DNA of 64,000 nt from contig NZ_JAOQJC010000001.1 of the NCBI RefSeq assembly GCF_025567625.1, positions 1 to 64,000 on the forward strand, read 5' to 3'. Origin of the DNA: Paenibacillus sp. J5C2022. Lineage in GTDB: Bacteria > Bacillota > Bacilli > Paenibacillales > Paenibacillaceae. The notes beneath the pieces are model-generated. The model did not search any database and was not told the DNA's origin. It worked only from the letters and a program-made list of their open reading frames with translations. Of this stretch, positions 44,698-53,210 are shown piece by piece (positions within the stretch are counted from its first letter, which is position 1; every line of letters starts with the position of its first letter). The position numbers were made by a program, and so were the translations under genes.

Positions 44698-45972
44698 ATG
44701 GCACCCCATCGCGTATTAGTGGTAGACGATTCCGCATTCATGCGGAAAATTATTAGCGATCTCATCAGCCAGGACAGCGAATTCACCATTGTAGCAACTG
44801 CAGTCAACGGAGCGGAAGCCGTATCGGCAGCTGCGAAGTACAGGCCGGATATTATTACGATGGACTTGGAAATGCCGATTATGAACGGTATTGAGGCATT
44901 GGGGCTAATTATGAGGCGGACGCCGACGCCGATCATTATGCTGTCCGGCATAAGCGAGGCAAACACAAGGGAGACGATCAAGGCGCTTCAATACGGAGCG
45001 TTCGACTTCATCCGCAAGCCCACCAGCGCCGCATCGGGAGATATCAGGCAAGTTGGAGAGGTGCTGCTCGACAAGCTCCGGGCAGCTGTATCCGTGAAGA
45101 AGGAGCCTCCGGCTTCAGCTACAGAGATACAGCGTCCGACACTGCCGCAGAAGCCGCTCGCGCCGCGAATAGCGGCAGAAGCGCCTACGCGACATGAGCG
45201 TGCCGCTGCGCCGCAGAGCCCGGCCACCGGCAGCAAGGGACGGAAGCCGCCGGCAGCGGCAGCTCCGGCGAAGCCCGCACCGCCCAGGAAAAACACGGCG
45301 CCTTCCGCGGCACCGACACCGAGCAAGACGGCCCGGCCGGAAAGCGACAGAGCTGCGGCGGGGGCAAATGCATCGCAATCGACGGGGAAAGCGTTCCATC
45401 ATATCGTTGCCATCGGGACTTCGACAGGGGGGCCGAGGGCGCTTCACGAAGTAGTCAGTTCCTTGCCGGCAGACTTGCCTTCGCCTGTTCTCGTGGTACA
45501 GCATATGCCACCCAAATTCACGAGATCGCTGGCACAGCGGCTGGACAGCTTCAGCGCGCTGCGCGTTATCGAAGCGGAGGACGGGATGAAGCTTTGCCGC
45601 GGTACCGTCTATATCGCTCCCGGCGGGCGACATCTGAAGCTGAGCAGGCATGGGGGCGACTACGTCGTTCAGCTGTCGGACGAGCCGGCGCGCAATGGAC
45701 ATCGTCCCTCCGTCGATGTCATGTTCGAATCTATAGCGCCTTACGGTGAGCTGGCAAGGCATGCGGTCATTATGACGGGTATGGGAAGCGACGGAGCGAA
45801 AGGGATGAAGCTCTTGGCGGATGAAGGAGCCGTAACGACAATTGCCGAGTCGGAAGAGACTTGCATCGTATACGGCATGCCGAGGTCGGCAGTGGAGAAC
45901 GGCTCTGTCCAGCAGATCGTTCCTCTGCATGAGATCGCCTCGAGAATCGTCCAGGCGGTGATGAAAGCCTAA
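44698..45972 (+). CDS. cheB: Chemotaxis protein-glutamate methylesterase CheB
   Basis: A 424-aa receptor demethylase/deamidase. The receiver domain (about 5-125) has D10, D11 and phospho-acceptor D56 (DIITMDLEMPIMNG). A long Ala/Pro/Lys-rich linker covers about 140-225. The methylesterase domain follows with AIGTSTGGPRALHEVV (catalytic Ser), VVQHMPPKFTRSLAQRLD (His), and MTGMGSDGAKGMK (Asp). The linker is unusually long. The usual partner cheR is not in the window. AAGGAGGGAGG precedes the ATG. Confidence 0.97.
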   Translation: MAPHRVLVVDDSAFMRKIISDLISQDSEFTIVATAVNGAEAVSAAAKYRPDIITMDLEMPIMNGIEALGLIMRRTPTPIIMLSGISEANTRETIKALQYGAFDFIRKPTSAASGDIRQVGEVLLDKLRAAVSVKKEPPASATEIQRPTLPQKPLAPRIAAEAPTRHERAAAPQSPATGSKGRKPPAAAAPAKPAPPRKNTAPSAAPTPSKTARPESDRAAAGANASQSTGKAFHHIVAIGTSTGGPRALHEVVSSLPADLPSPVLVVQHMPPKFTRSLAQRLDSFSALRVIEAEDGMKLCRGTVYIAPGGRHLKLSRHGGDYVVQLSDEPARNGHRPSVDVMFESIAPYGELARHAVIMTGMGSDGAKGMKLLADEGAVTTIAESEETCIVYGMPRSAVENGSVQQIVPLHEIASRIVQAVMKA

Positions 45973-46010
45973 GCAGGAGACGCAATTATTCCAACAGGAG
46001 GTGCAAGCGA

Positions 46011-48044
46011 ATGGATATGAATGCTTACTTGTCCATGTTTATCGACGAATCAAACGATCATCTGCAAGCGCTGAATGAGAATATGCTCAAGCTGGAGAGC
46101 GATCCGGAGGATCTCTCCATCGTACAATCCATCTTTCGATCCGCCCACACGCTGAAGGGAATGTCAGCAACGATGGGGTTCGAGGATTTGGCCTCTCTCA
46201 CCCATGAGATGGAGAATGTGCTGGATCTGGTTCGCAATAGTAAGCTCAGCATGGACAGCTTTATTTTCGATACGTTGTTCAAAGGGCTGGATGCGCTGGA
46301 AGCCATGGTGCAGGACATTATTAACGGCGGTACCGGGAAGTCTGATGTGACGGCTATTGTACAGTCTCTTCAATCGATTCTGAAGGGAGACTACAAGACC
46401 GACGGCGGGAGCGCAACATCCGCCTCCGACAAGGGCGCTTCCGGCGAAGCGGCCATGCTGGATCAATTCCAGGCTTCCGTCCTGCAGCAATCCATGGAAA
46501 GCGGGCATCAAGCCTATTACATAAAAGTGACGGTCAGCGAGAATTGCGTGTTGAAAGCGGCAAGAGCATATATGGTGTTCGATGTGCTGGAGCGAAGCGG
46601 CGAGGTGATCAAGTCGGAGCCTTCCGTCCAGGATTTGGAGCAGGAGAAGTTCGACCAGTCATTCACGGTGTTCATCGTCACGACAGCTTCCGAGGAGGAA
46701 CTGACGGGCAAAATTATGGCTATCTCCGAAATCGAATCCGCCCAGCTTACGCTGCTGGATGCGGAGTCGCTGGCCTCGTTGTCTGCAGTTCCGGCGGCAG
46801 CCGCTGCAGAGGCGGCACCGAAGGCGCAAGCGGCAGCGCCGACTGAGAGTGGACGCGGAGCGGACACCGCCAAGAAGAGCACGGCCGCAGTGGCTTCCAG
46901 AACGATTCGTGTCGATATCGAAAGGCTGGACACGCTTATGAATCTGTTCAGCGAGCTGCTGATCGACAGAGTGCGTCTGGAGCAGCTGGCAAGCGAAGTC
47001 AAGCGTACGGAACTGACGGAGACGGTCGAGCATATGTCCAGAGTCAGCTCCGACTTGCAGAACATTGTCCTGAAGCTGCGCATGGTTCCCGTTGACGCCG
47101 TATTCAATCGCTTTCCCCGTATGGTTCGGGATCTTGCGAAATCGTTGGACAAGAAGATCGAACTCGTCATTACAGGCGCGGACACGGAGTTGGACAGAAC
47201 GGTTATTGATGAAATCGGCGATCCGCTCGTTCACTTGCTCCGCAATTCGGTCGACCACGGGATCGAGACCGTTCAGGAACGGGTTGCAGCGGGCAAGCCG
47301 GAGACGGGCACGGTTCATCTTCGGGCGTTCCATAGCGGCAATCATGTGTTCATTGAAGTGGAAGAAGACGGTAAGGGCATCAATGGAGAGAAGGTGCTTG
47401 GCATTGCCGTCAAGAACGGCGTTCTGACGGAGGAGGAAGGCAAGAAGCTGACGCAGGATGAAGTGAATATGCTCATCTTCGCTCCCGGCTTCAGTACGGC
47501 GGATAAAGTGTCGGATATATCGGGACGCGGCGTAGGATTGGACGTCGTCCGAACGAAGATTACATCACTGGGCGGGAATGTGACAGTGACCTCTGCGATG
47601 GGCAAAGGAACGAAGTTCTCGGTTCAGCTTCCATTGACCCTGTCCATCATTTCCGCGATGCTGATCAAACTTGGCTCCGAGAAGTATGCGATCCCGCTCT
47701 CCTCGATCGTGGAGACGGGAATCATTAAGCGCTCTTCCATTCTGAACGTGCACGGGAATCACATGATTCGCTTCCGGGACGCTATTATTCCGCTTGTTTC
47801 CTTGAGCCGGGTGCTGGAGTCTCCCGACTACGACGAAGGCGGGGAAGAGGAGACGGAGATTGTCGTCATTCAGAAGGGCGATAAGTGGGCTGCCGTTACG
47901 GTCGACGACTTCATCGGACAAAGCGAGATCGTTCTGAAGTCGCTTGGCAAGTATTTGACCAATACGCATGCCATATCCGGGGCAACCATATTGGGCGACG
48001 GGCAAGTTGCGTTAATAGTTGATCCTAATGCGTTAATTAAATAG
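46011..48044 (+). CDS. cheA: Chemotaxis histidine kinase CheA
   Basis: A 677-aa kinase. P1 HPt domain with phospho-accepting His46 (SAHTLKGMSATMGF). The CheY/CheB-docking P2 region is around 155-250. An Ala-rich linker follows. The P3 dimerisation domain (IRVDIERLDTLMNLFSELL) leads to the P4 ATPase domain (LVHLLRNSVDHGIE, then DVSISGRG-like DISGRGVGLDVV) and P5 CheW-like regulatory domain. AGGAGGTG precedes ATG 46011. It phosphorylates CheY and CheB in this operon. Confidence 0.98.
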   Translation: MDMNAYLSMFIDESNDHLQALNENMLKLESDPEDLSIVQSIFRSAHTLKGMSATMGFEDLASLTHEMENVLDLVRNSKLSMDSFIFDTLFKGLDALEAMVQDIINGGTGKSDVTAIVQSLQSILKGDYKTDGGSATSASDKGASGEAAMLDQFQASVLQQSMESGHQAYYIKVTVSENCVLKAARAYMVFDVLERSGEVIKSEPSVQDLEQEKFDQSFTVFIVTTASEEELTGKIMAISEIESAQLTLLDAESLASLSAVPAAAAAEAAPKAQAAAPTESGRGADTAKKSTAAVASRTIRVDIERLDTLMNLFSELLIDRVRLEQLASEVKRTELTETVEHMSRVSSDLQNIVLKLRMVPVDAVFNRFPRMVRDLAKSLDKKIELVITGADTELDRTVIDEIGDPLVHLLRNSVDHGIETVQERVAAGKPETGTVHLRAFHSGNHVFIEVEEDGKGINGEKVLGIAVKNGVLTEEEGKKLTQDEVNMLIFAPGFSTADKVSDISGRGVGLDVVRTKITSLGGNVTVTSAMGKGTKFSVQLPLTLSIISAMLIKLGSEKYAIPLSSIVETGIIKRSSILNVHGNHMIRFRDAIIPLVSLSRVLESPDYDEGGEEETEIVVIQKGDKWAAVTVDDFIGQSEIVLKSLGKYLTNTHAISGATILGDGQVALIVDPNALIK

Positions 48045-48056
48045 GGGGGTTGCAAC

Positions 48057-48518
48057 ATGGGAGAAGAATTGAAGGTTATCGTATTCGGCTTGGGCAATGA
48101 GGAGTACGGCATTGAAGTGGACAAGGTGCGCACGATCGAGAGGATGTGCCCGATTACGCGCGTGCCGAAAACGCCGTCCTTTATTAAAGGGGTTATCAAT
48201 CTCAGAGGCGTCGTCGTTCCGGTCATCGATCTTCGCGGAAGATTCAATCTGGCCGAGACGGAGCTTACCGACAATTCCCGCATTATCGTCGTTGCCGTTG
48301 CCGAGATGGAAGTCGGATTTATCGTCGATTCGGCGAACGATGTGACAGATATCGATGCCGATGAGATTGATTCCCCGCCGGAAATCGTGGGAGGCATCAA
48401 GGCGAAGTACTTGCGCGGCATTGCCAAGCTGGACGAAGACAGGCTGCTAATCATGCTGAATCTGTCCGAGGTGCTGAACAAGGATGAGATAATCCAGCTA
48501 GAGGGGCTGGAGGTATAG
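48057..48518 (+). CDS. cheW: Chemotaxis adaptor CheW
   Basis: A 153-aa coupling protein linking receptors to CheA. It has the SH3-like CheW fold (VIVFGLGNEEYGIEVDKVRTIERM, then PSFIKGVINLRGVVVPVIDLRGRF). It ends near LLIMLNLSEVLNKDE. It begins 12 bases after cheA and ends 3 bases before cheC. Confidence 0.97.
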   Translation: MGEELKVIVFGLGNEEYGIEVDKVRTIERMCPITRVPKTPSFIKGVINLRGVVVPVIDLRGRFNLAETELTDNSRIIVVAVAEMEVGFIVDSANDVTDIDADEIDSPPEIVGGIKAKYLRGIAKLDEDRLLIMLNLSEVLNKDEIIQLEGLEV

Positions 48519-48521
48519 ACC

Positions 48522-49145
48522 GTGACGCAATTTCATCGACTTCAGGCATTTGAACTGGATGTATTGAAGGAAGTGGGGAATATCGGTGCGGGCAATGCCG
48601 CCACGGCATTGTCCAAGCTGCTCGACAAGCCGGTCGACATGGCGGTTCCGAAGGTCAGCTTGCTGCCTTTCGAGGAAGTGGCTGAGCTGGTCGGTGGCTC
48701 CGAGCAGATCGTCATCGCGATCTTCCTTCGCGTGGAAGGCGAAGCGCCGGGCAATATGTTCTACATTATTCAAGAGCAGTCCGTTAACCGGATGCTGAAC
48801 CAGCTGTTGTCCATCGATCATCAAGAGGGGGAAGGTTACTCCGAGATGGAGCTTTCCGCCCTCTGCGAGATCGGCAATATTCTTGCAGGCTCCTACTTGT
48901 CTTCACTTGCGGATTTCACCCGGCTGCCCATGTTCCCTTCCGTGCCGGCTGTCGCTCATGATATGGCAGGCGCCATTCTCAGCTACGGCCTGATGCAATA
49001 CGGGGAGATGGGAGATTCGGCGCTATTGATAGAAACACAGTTTCAAGAGGATTGCCATTCCTTGAAGGGCCATTTCTTCCTCATACCGGACCCCGATTCC
49101 TTCCGGAAAATATTCCAATCTCTGGGAGTCAGTTCCGATGATTGA
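48522..49145 (+). CDS. cheC: CheY-P phosphatase CheC
   Basis: A 207-aa phosphatase. Both conserved E-x3-N active-site helices are present: LKEVGNIGAGNAATALSKLL (about 16-35) and ALCEIGNILAGSYLSSLADF (about 112-131). The start is GTG 48522. It overlaps cheD by 8 bases, which fits the known CheC-CheD complex. Confidence 0.97.
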   Translation: MTQFHRLQAFELDVLKEVGNIGAGNAATALSKLLDKPVDMAVPKVSLLPFEEVAELVGGSEQIVIAIFLRVEGEAPGNMFYIIQEQSVNRMLNQLLSIDHQEGEGYSEMELSALCEIGNILAGSYLSSLADFTRLPMFPSVPAVAHDMAGAILSYGLMQYGEMGDSALLIETQFQEDCHSLKGHFFLIPDPDSFRKIFQSLGVSSDD

Positions 49146-49632
49146 ACAACTGCTCGTAAAGGTGGGAATGGCTGATTTGAATATCGCTTGTGATGGTGCA
49201 CAGCTGAAGACGACAGGGCTCGGCTCCTGCGTGGGACTTACGTTGTTCGATCCGCTTGAGCGAATAGGCGGGATGGCGCATGTGATGCTTCCTTCTTCCG
49301 ACATTGCCCGGGAGGCGAAAGTGAACATTGCCAAGTATGCCGATACCGCCATCCCTGAATTATTGGAACGCATGTTTGCCGCCGGTGCGAAGAGAGAGCG
49401 GCTCAAGGCGAAGATGGCCGGCGGCGCGCAAATGTTCGCGCTCTCGAGCCAATCGGACACGCTGAGGATCGGACCACGCAATGTAGAATCCTGTACGGCT
49501 ATACTGAACGCCTACCATATTCCGATCTTATCGCAAGATACGGGCGGGAATTTTGGAAGAACGATAGAATTGGACAGCAACAACGGCGTGCTGCGGATTA
49601 AGAGCATGCAATATGGAGTAAAGGAGATTTAA
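49138..49632 (+). CDS. cheD: Chemoreceptor glutamine deamidase CheD
   Basis: A 164-aa deamidase that modifies receptor glutamines and stimulates CheC. Catalytic Cys31 (GLGSCVGLTLFD) and His48 (GGMAHVMLPSS) are present, and the C-terminal GGNFGRTIELDSNNGVL is typical. Start ATG 49138 lies within the cheC end. A small membrane-protein gene follows 3 bases after the stop. Confidence 0.97.
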   Translation: MIEQLLVKVGMADLNIACDGAQLKTTGLGSCVGLTLFDPLERIGGMAHVMLPSSDIAREAKVNIAKYADTAIPELLERMFAAGAKRERLKAKMAGGAQMFALSSQSDTLRIGPRNVESCTAILNAYHIPILSQDTGGNFGRTIELDSNNGVLRIKSMQYGVKEI

Positions 49633-49635
49633 AAA

Positions 49636-50076
49636 ATGCTGGGATCGTGGCGATGGAATATCGGTTTTGGGCTGCTGGGAGCGCTGCTAATCATCGTATT
49701 CTCGATGAACAGCAATCCGATGTCCGTTGTGCTGCTTCGCAGCTTGTATGCCTTCGTTTCTTTTTTTGTCTTGGCGTTCGCCGCTCGCGCTGCGCTGGCG
49801 GCTATATTGAAGCCGCCTGCCATTGCGGACGATGCGGAGGATCGTCAAGACGACGGCGGCTCGCAGCTTGATCTGGTAACTCCGGACGAATCCGGAGATT
49901 TGAACGATATGCTTAAGGCTCAGCTTCAAGGCGATGCGGACAAGCCCGGCAAGGCTAACGCGCAGGATGCTCAAGCGACCGATTTCAAGCCGCTGAATCC
50001 GCCGCAGTTCGTATCCGCCGATGATAAACAGCCAGAACATTTGGCGAAAGCACTACGTCATCTAACAGGAGAGTGA
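49636..50076 (+). CDS. Small two-helix membrane protein between cheD and sigD
   Basis: A 146-aa protein I do not assign to a named family. Two hydrophobic segments (about 9-27, GLLGALLIIVFSMNSNP region; about 33-52, RSLYAFVSFFVLAFAAR region) are followed by an acidic, Gln/Asp-rich soluble tail ending KALRHLTGE. ATG 49636 has AAGGAG at 49620-49625. It sits tightly between cheD and sigD, so it is co-expressed with chemotaxis and SigD genes. A motility role is inferred only from position. Confidence 0.8.
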   Translation: MLGSWRWNIGFGLLGALLIIVFSMNSNPMSVVLLRSLYAFVSFFVLAFAARAALAAILKPPAIADDAEDRQDDGGSQLDLVTPDESGDLNDMLKAQLQGDADKPGKANAQDAQATDFKPLNPPQFVSADDKQPEHLAKALRHLTGE

Positions 50077-50080
50077 GTCG

Positions 50081-50866
50081 ATGGCAGAGCTAAAAACGCC
50101 TCATTTGACAAACATCCAGATGTGGCAGGCATGGAAGGAACACGGTGATATCGAAGCCAAGAAAGGGCTAATTGAGCATTACTTGCCTCTGGTGGATTAT
50201 GTGACGAACCGGATGGCGATCGGTCTGCCCAAAAACGTCCTGCGGGACGATCTGGCCAGCAACGGCGTAATGGGACTGATCGATGCGATCGAAAAATTCG
50301 ATTATATGCGCGGTCTGCAGTTCGAGACCTATGCTTCATGGCGTATCCGCGGCGCCATTATCGACGGCTTGCGCCAGGGAGACTGGGTCCCCCGCTCGGT
50401 AAGGGAGAAGGCCAAACGTGTGGAGGATGCTTATCAGCTGTTGGAGCAGCAATATATGCGGACGGTAACAGATACGGAAATAAGTCAGTATCTGGGCGTT
50501 AGCGAACGTGAATTTGCAACGATGCTTCAAGATATATCCGTCGCGACGATATGCTCGCTGGAGGACCCCATTCGAGAAGAAGAGTCGGAGACGCGCATGT
50601 CGCTGCTTATTGATGACAAGGCCAAAAATCCGGACTATAAGGTTCATGAGTATTATTTGAAGGAATCGCTTGTGAAGGGCATCGAACGATTGACCGAGAA
50701 AGAACGAATTGTCGTGTCTCTCTTTTATTATGAAGAGCTTTCTCTTAGCGAGATCGCTGAAGTCATGTCACTTTCCCCGTCGAGAATTTCCCAATTGCAC
50801 TCCAAGGCAATTCTAAGGCTCAGGGGTGTATTGGCTAAACATAAAGAACAATTACTGCAGCACTAG
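50081..50866 (+). CDS. sigD: Flagellar/motility sigma factor SigD (FliA family)
   Basis: A 261-aa sigma-28 factor directing late flagellar and chemotaxis genes. Region 2 includes DLASNGVMGLIDAIEKFDYMRGLQFETYASWRIRGAIIDGLRQ; region 3 WVPRSVREKAKRVEDAY; region 4 LSLSEIAEVMSLSPSRISQLHSKAI. Near the end of the fla/che operon, as in B. subtilis, so its level depends on long-range transcription. The gene begins 4 bases after the preceding stop. Confidence 0.97.
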   Translation: MAELKTPHLTNIQMWQAWKEHGDIEAKKGLIEHYLPLVDYVTNRMAIGLPKNVLRDDLASNGVMGLIDAIEKFDYMRGLQFETYASWRIRGAIIDGLRQGDWVPRSVREKAKRVEDAYQLLEQQYMRTVTDTEISQYLGVSEREFATMLQDISVATICSLEDPIREEESETRMSLLIDDKAKNPDYKVHEYYLKESLVKGIERLTEKERIVVSLFYYEELSLSEIAEVMSLSPSRISQLHSKAILRLRGVLAKHKEQLLQH

Positions 50867-50880
50867 AAAGGAGGAGAAGG

Positions 50881-52287
50881 ATGGACAATTTCCCATTGGA
50901 CTCATACCTGCGTGTACAGACATCAACGGATAAGCTGTCTGCCTTTTTAACATTTGCCCGAATGACCGACGAATTCGCATGCACACCGGAAGAACTGGGG
51001 CGTTTCCTGCGCAGCAAGGGGATTGTCCATGGTCTTCTTACCGAGGTTCTGGAGCAAATATGCGTTAACCCGCTTGCCTATTGCAAGGAACAGACATTGG
51101 TTGCTCAAGGACACAGCCCCATGCCGGGTAGGAACGGCTCAATATCTTATGTGTACGACAAGCATACGGGGAGCAGCGCTCCTGCCCAGGATGAGCACGG
51201 TAAAGTGGACTTGAAACAGGTTACCCGGCTGAACAACGTCAACCGGGGACAACTCCTTGCAGAGCTGATGGCGCCAACTGCAGGACCCGCAGGACGAACC
51301 GTAACAGGCGAGGAGCTTCAGCCAGTTACGGGAAAGCCGGCGCATTTTAAAATCGGCAAAAACGTCGTCATGAACGGGGAAGGAACGGCGTTGTATGCGG
51401 CAATCGACGGCCTTGTCGCGATTACGGATAAAGGGAAGATCAATGTGTTCCCGGTCTATGAAGTGAACGGGGACGTCGACTATAGCGTCGGAAACATCGA
51501 TTTCGTAGGGACAGTCGTCATCCGCGGCAATGTGCTCAGCGGCTTCAAGGTTCATGCTACCGGGGATATCCGTGTCGTCGGCGGAGTGGAGGGAGCGGAG
51601 CTTGAGTCCAGCGGCTCCATTGAAATTACCGGGGGCATCATGGCGGGAGGCAAGGGCAGCGTCAAGGCTGCGGGCAATGTGCGTTGCTCCTTCATTCAGG
51701 AAGGCAATGTGCACGCGAGCGGCGATGTTGTCGTAAGCCAGAGCATTATGCACGCGAATGTGAAAGCCGGCGGAAGCGTTATCTGCTCCGGAGCCAAAGG
51801 ATTGATCGTTGGCGGAGTCATCCAGGCCGGAACTAGCGTCCAGGCTCGTATGATCGGCAATTCGATGTCCACCGCCACCTTCGTGGAGGTTGGTGTCAAT
51901 CCGGAGCTTCGGGATGAACTCCAGGAGCTGCGCCAGCTCATCAAGAATACTTATGATAACCTGGACAAAACCGAGAAGGCGCTCGTTATTCTGGATACGA
52001 TGGCGGCTTCCGGTCAACTGACGCCGGATCGGCTGGCGATGAGAGTGAAGCTGAATGCCACGAAGCGGCAAGCGAATGCCGAACTTGGCGAGTCGAAAGA
52101 GCGGATGCTGGAAATCGAAAAAACGCTGGAGGACACAGGGCGCTCGAAAGTGGACATCAGCGGGACGGTATTCGGAGGCACCAAAATTGTCATCGGGCGA
52201 TACACGAAGTTCGTGAAGGATGCGACGCAAAGGGTTTCCTTTCAATACATGGAAGGCGACATTGCGATCGTGCCTTACTCGCCGTAG
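50881..52287 (+). CDS. FapA (DUF342) family protein
   Basis: A 468-aa protein of the DUF342/FapA family. The middle (about 195-345) is a beta-helix-like run of Gly/Val repeats (VVIRGNVLSGFKVHATGDIRVVGGVEGAEL..., IMAGGKGSVKAAGNVRCSF), followed by a coiled-coil (about 350-430) and a short beta end. Family members polymerise or act in cell-surface or regulatory roles; a precise function is unknown. GGAGGAG precedes ATG 50881. Co-located with sigD, 14 bases downstream. Confidence 0.88.
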   Translation: MDNFPLDSYLRVQTSTDKLSAFLTFARMTDEFACTPEELGRFLRSKGIVHGLLTEVLEQICVNPLAYCKEQTLVAQGHSPMPGRNGSISYVYDKHTGSSAPAQDEHGKVDLKQVTRLNNVNRGQLLAELMAPTAGPAGRTVTGEELQPVTGKPAHFKIGKNVVMNGEGTALYAAIDGLVAITDKGKINVFPVYEVNGDVDYSVGNIDFVGTVVIRGNVLSGFKVHATGDIRVVGGVEGAELESSGSIEITGGIMAGGKGSVKAAGNVRCSFIQEGNVHASGDVVVSQSIMHANVKAGGSVICSGAKGLIVGGVIQAGTSVQARMIGNSMSTATFVEVGVNPELRDELQELRQLIKNTYDNLDKTEKALVILDTMAASGQLTPDRLAMRVKLNATKRQANAELGESKERMLEIEKTLEDTGRSKVDISGTVFGGTKIVIGRYTKFVKDATQRVSFQYMEGDIAIVPYSP

Positions 52288-52307
52288 CGAAGGGGTGATT
52301 AGGCCGT

Positions 52308-52625
52308 ATGACATTCAAATCACTGGATCTGCAGATGTCTATCCCGCGGACACAGGAGATGGGCAACATGCAGCAGCAGGCGATGCAGCGACCGGTCGCG
52401 GAGCAGTCGTTGCTTGAGAATCAGGCTGCAAAGAAAACCGAAGAGCTGAGAGCCCAAAATACGGCGGTGGAGGGTGCTTCCAAAGCGATGGTCCACGCCG
52501 ATGGCGAAGGGCCAAAGCAGCAGTATGCCGGCAAGGAGACCAAGCGTCAGGGAGAAAAAGAAGAAGAGGAAAGCGAAGCGCCTGTACATCCCTACAAGGG
52601 TCATCATCTTGATATTACCTTATAA
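52308..52625 (+). CDS. Small charged protein of the fla/che tail, unknown function
   Basis: A 105-aa protein rich in Gln, Glu and Lys. It starts TFKSLDLQMSIPRTQEMGNM and ends HPYKGHHLDITL; the two ends look more ordered than the charged middle (KRQGEKEEEESE). I believe similar short proteins lie next to fapA-like genes in other motile Firmicutes but cannot name a family with confidence. AGGGGTGA precedes the ATG. No membrane segment or signal peptide. Confidence 0.75.
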   Translation: MTFKSLDLQMSIPRTQEMGNMQQQAMQRPVAEQSLLENQAAKKTEELRAQNTAVEGASKAMVHADGEGPKQQYAGKETKRQGEKEEEESEAPVHPYKGHHLDITL

Positions 52626-52646
52626 TGAAAGAAAGGCGGCTGGACT

Positions 52647-53210
52647 ATGGGGCCATGGCAAATTATTGTACTTCTCGGAGCGGTTATCCTGGTTGCCGCC
52701 TTCCTGATCCCCCGCAACAAAGGACGGAATGGCGAACAGGGGGGATCGCTTCAAAACATGGAGATCGCCTTGGAGCAATTCATGGAAAACATGGAGAAGG
52801 ACAACGGCGAGCTCATGGAGCTTCTGGCCGACTCCGGCAAAGCCGCTGCCGAAAGGGAAAAGCTGTATGAAACGCGCATCGCCCGGCTGGAGCAAACTTG
52901 CTCGCGGCTGGAGTTGCAGCTTCAATCGCTGCGTTCCTCCAATCCGAGGGCGCAAGCGTCCGCTGCTGTCGGGATGCAGGTAGAGACGCAGCCCCAACCC
53001 GACAGCGTGCCGCCCGCTTTAGTAGAAGATGGGGCCGAACCATCGGAAGTTGCCGTATCCTCAACGATTCAATCCCGCTATGCATCGTTATTGGAACTGC
53101 ATCGCAATGGCAAATCCATCGAAGCGATCGCGAGGCGTATGGAGATGAATAAAGGCGAGGTTCAGCTCATCTTGCAGCTGGCCAAGCAGGAGGAGGCCGC
53201 ACGTGCTTGA
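52647..53210 (+). CDS. SwrB-like membrane-anchored coiled-coil/HTH protein
   Basis: A 187-aa protein with an N-terminal membrane helix (QIIVLLGAVILVAAFLIP, about 4-21), a coiled-coil (about 35-95) and a C-terminal helix-turn-helix-like segment (LELHRNGKSIEAIARRMEMNKGEVQLILQLAK). This architecture and position between sigD and rpsB match B. subtilis SwrB (YlxL), which activates the export apparatus for swarming. Sequence identity is low, so the assignment is by architecture. It overlaps the next gene by 8 bases. Confidence 0.72.
   Translation: MGPWQIIVLLGAVILVAAFLIPRNKGRNGEQGGSLQNMEIALEQFMENMEKDNGELMELLADSGKAAAEREKLYETRIARLEQTCSRLELQLQSLRSSNPRAQASAAVGMQVETQPQPDSVPPALVEDGAEPSEVAVSSTIQSRYASLLELHRNGKSIEAIARRMEMNKGEVQLILQLAKQEEAARA

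Noticed and set aside
51139-52314. 391-codon minus-strand frame over the FapA-like gene
   Set aside because: Caused by codon bias of the repetitive Gly/Val-rich gene; no start signal or domain.
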